Below, one piece after another: positions 63,101 to 64,000 of a DNA stretch of 64,000 nucleotides. Position numbers and translations under genes: made by a program. This stretch comes from Imperialibacter sp963977595 (lineage in GTDB: Bacteria > Bacteroidota > Bacteroidia > Cytophagales > Cyclobacteriaceae): positions 4,588,001 to 4,652,000 of the forward strand of contig NZ_CP180355.1 in assembly GCF_048007035.1 (NCBI RefSeq), read 5' to 3'. Position 1 is the stretch's first letter. Every line of letters begins with the position of its first letter. Below the pieces are notes generated by a model. The model ran no database searches. It was given only the letters and a program-made list of their open reading frames with translations, and was not told the origin of the DNA.

Positions 63101-64000
63101 ATGGCAAGTTCCCGTTTTACCCAAAGGTCTTATCCTAACCCATTTGAGGGGCGTGAGGACGGCAGCACAATTTTTGCGCAATTAAAACCCTACCTATTTT
63201 CGGTGGCTTACAATATCCTTGGCGAAATACCGGAAGCTGAGGATGTTGTTCAAGATGCTTTTGAATCTTTTTTAAAAAAGCGGGACACTGAGGTTCATAA
63301 TACGAAATCGTATCTTACCAGAGTGGTGGCCAATAAAGCCATTGACCGTTTGAAGGTTTTGCAAAAGGCCAGGGAGAGCTATTTCGGCACCTGGCTGCCT
63401 GAGCCTCTTGTAGATTTTTCTTCTCCCACAGTTACGGATGAAGGTGTGATGAGTTATGAGGTTATGGTTGCACTCGAAAAACTTACGCCGGTAGAACGTG
63501 GCGTGTTTGTGTTGCGGGAAGCATTCGAATATTCCTTTGCTGACTTGAGTCAACTGTTTGGCCTGAGTGAGGAAAACGTCCGGCAGGTGCTTCACCGGGG
63601 GAGAAAGAAGGCCAATCAAAAGGGCATGAGCAGCCAAAGGAGGCCAGGGGATAATGCGGCCCGACAATTGGTGGAAAGTTTTTTGAAGGCATGTACTGAA
63701 GGAGATACAAAGCAGCTTGAAACACTTCTGAAGGATGATGTTGCCCTCTATTCGGACGGAGGAGGTAAAGTCAAAGCCGCAGTCAATTCGCTTCACGGGC
63801 CTGAAACAGTGGCGAAGTTTTTACTGGGGATTTTTAGAAAGAGCTTGCCTTTCAACGTAGAATTAAGGCAGGCAACCGTCAATGGTGCCCCAGCTTTTGT
63901 CACCTTTGCCGGCGGTGAGCCGTATTCTGTTTCATATCTTTCGATGACAGGCGATAGCGTAGAAAATATCTACATAATAAGAAACCCGGATAAAATTCAG
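63101..64000 (+). CDS. ECF sigma factor with C-terminal SnoaL domain (ECF41-like), 3' end cut by window
   Basis: The frame is open for 300 codons and continues past base 64000. Sigma region 2 is 'QLKPYLFSVAYNILGEIPEAEDVVQDAFESFLKK...YLTRVVANKAIDRLK', and region 4 is 'LEKLTPVERGVFVLREAFEYSFADLSQLFGLSEENVRQVLHRGRKK'. From about residue 185 a SnoaL-like domain follows, with the DGGGK motif ('LYSDGGGKVKAA') that is the signature of ECF41. It lacks a classic anti-sigma neighbour in view; in ECF41 the SnoaL tail itself tunes activity. It is divergent from the stop-interrupted gene across 83 bp. A TAnnTTTG-like element (63088-63095) lies just before the ATG. Confidence 0.9.
   Translation, partial: MASSRFTQRSYPNPFEGREDGSTIFAQLKPYLFSVAYNILGEIPEAEDVVQDAFESFLKKRDTEVHNTKSYLTRVVANKAIDRLKVLQKARESYFGTWLPEPLVDFSSPTVTDEGVMSYEVMVALEKLTPVERGVFVLREAFEYSFADLSQLFGLSEENVRQVLHRGRKKANQKGMSSQRRPGDNAARQLVESFLKACTEGDTKQLETLLKDDVALYSDGGGKVKAAVNSLHGPETVAKFLLGIFRKSLPFNVELRQATVNGAPAFVTFAGGEPYSVSYLSMTGDSVENIYIIRNPDKIQ

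Overview
The window looks like chromosomal DNA of a Cytophagales-type member of the Bacteroidota. The signs are abundant FtsX/MacB-type permeases, a membrane-anchored AraC regulator, a TonB-dependent receptor with an HmuY-type haem lipoprotein, many Sec/lipoprotein signals, START and DOMON proteins, and starts that mostly lack a Shine-Dalgarno sequence. This assignment is by gene content only. I recognise no rRNA, tRNA, CRISPR array, transposase or phage gene. Both edges cut genes: an amidohydrolase at the left and an ECF sigma factor with a SnoaL tail at the right.

Layout. 1-5.5 kb: two secreted amidohydrolase-like proteins in tandem (the second lacks the HxH metal motif), a START-domain protein and a DUF2306-like membrane protein. 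5.5-8.3 kb (minus): an NTF2-like/DOMON pair, a MarR regulator whose own start region carries the same palindrome as the DOMON promoter, a GyrI-like protein and an FMN reductase. 8.3-11.8 kb (minus): one 1165-residue ORF that joins an AraC-type membrane regulator to a complete FtsX permease. 11.9-16.1 kb (minus): DUF2461, a TonB-type transducer, DUF5655, PhnA, SlyD-like FKBP and a secreted unknown. 16.2-22.1 kb (minus): a tripartite RND efflux operon (adaptor, pump, TolC-like) with the pump frameshifted. 22.7-25.3 kb: valS.

25.5-31.1 kb (plus): an NTF2-like secreted protein, a small-protein/nucleotidyltransferase pair (possible toxin-antitoxin), then MFS transporter, fumarylacetoacetase, SGNH hydrolase and flavin reductase. 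The last group looks like part of aromatic amino-acid breakdown. 31.2-38.6 kb (minus): a full haem uptake operon in the order hmuT-hmuU-hmuV-hmuS-receptor-hmuY, with a Fur-like palindrome against the first start codon. 39-41.7 kb (minus): a LuxR-type regulator without the phospho-acceptor Asp, and a pirin/GNAT/GNAT/OsmC/Fe-S operon. 42-48.7 kb (plus): two paralogous OmpR/histidine kinase systems, a coiled-coil membrane protein between them, and a USP-like protein and a bestrophin channel behind the second.

48.9-64 kb: PD40 lipoprotein, Fsr-like MFS pump, a second FtsX permease with a DUF4097 repeat protein, an orphan antitoxin-like gene, a Pif1-like helicase with a short SSB, a zinc-ribbon protein divergent from ssb across a 10-bp-phased repeat array, a VapBC-like pair, a third FtsX permease, a gene interrupted by one in-frame stop, and the ECF sigma factor. 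No complete novel defence or biosynthetic system is evident. The most unusual items are the AraC-permease fusion, the shared MarR operators, the phased array at ssb, and the two point-disrupted genes.
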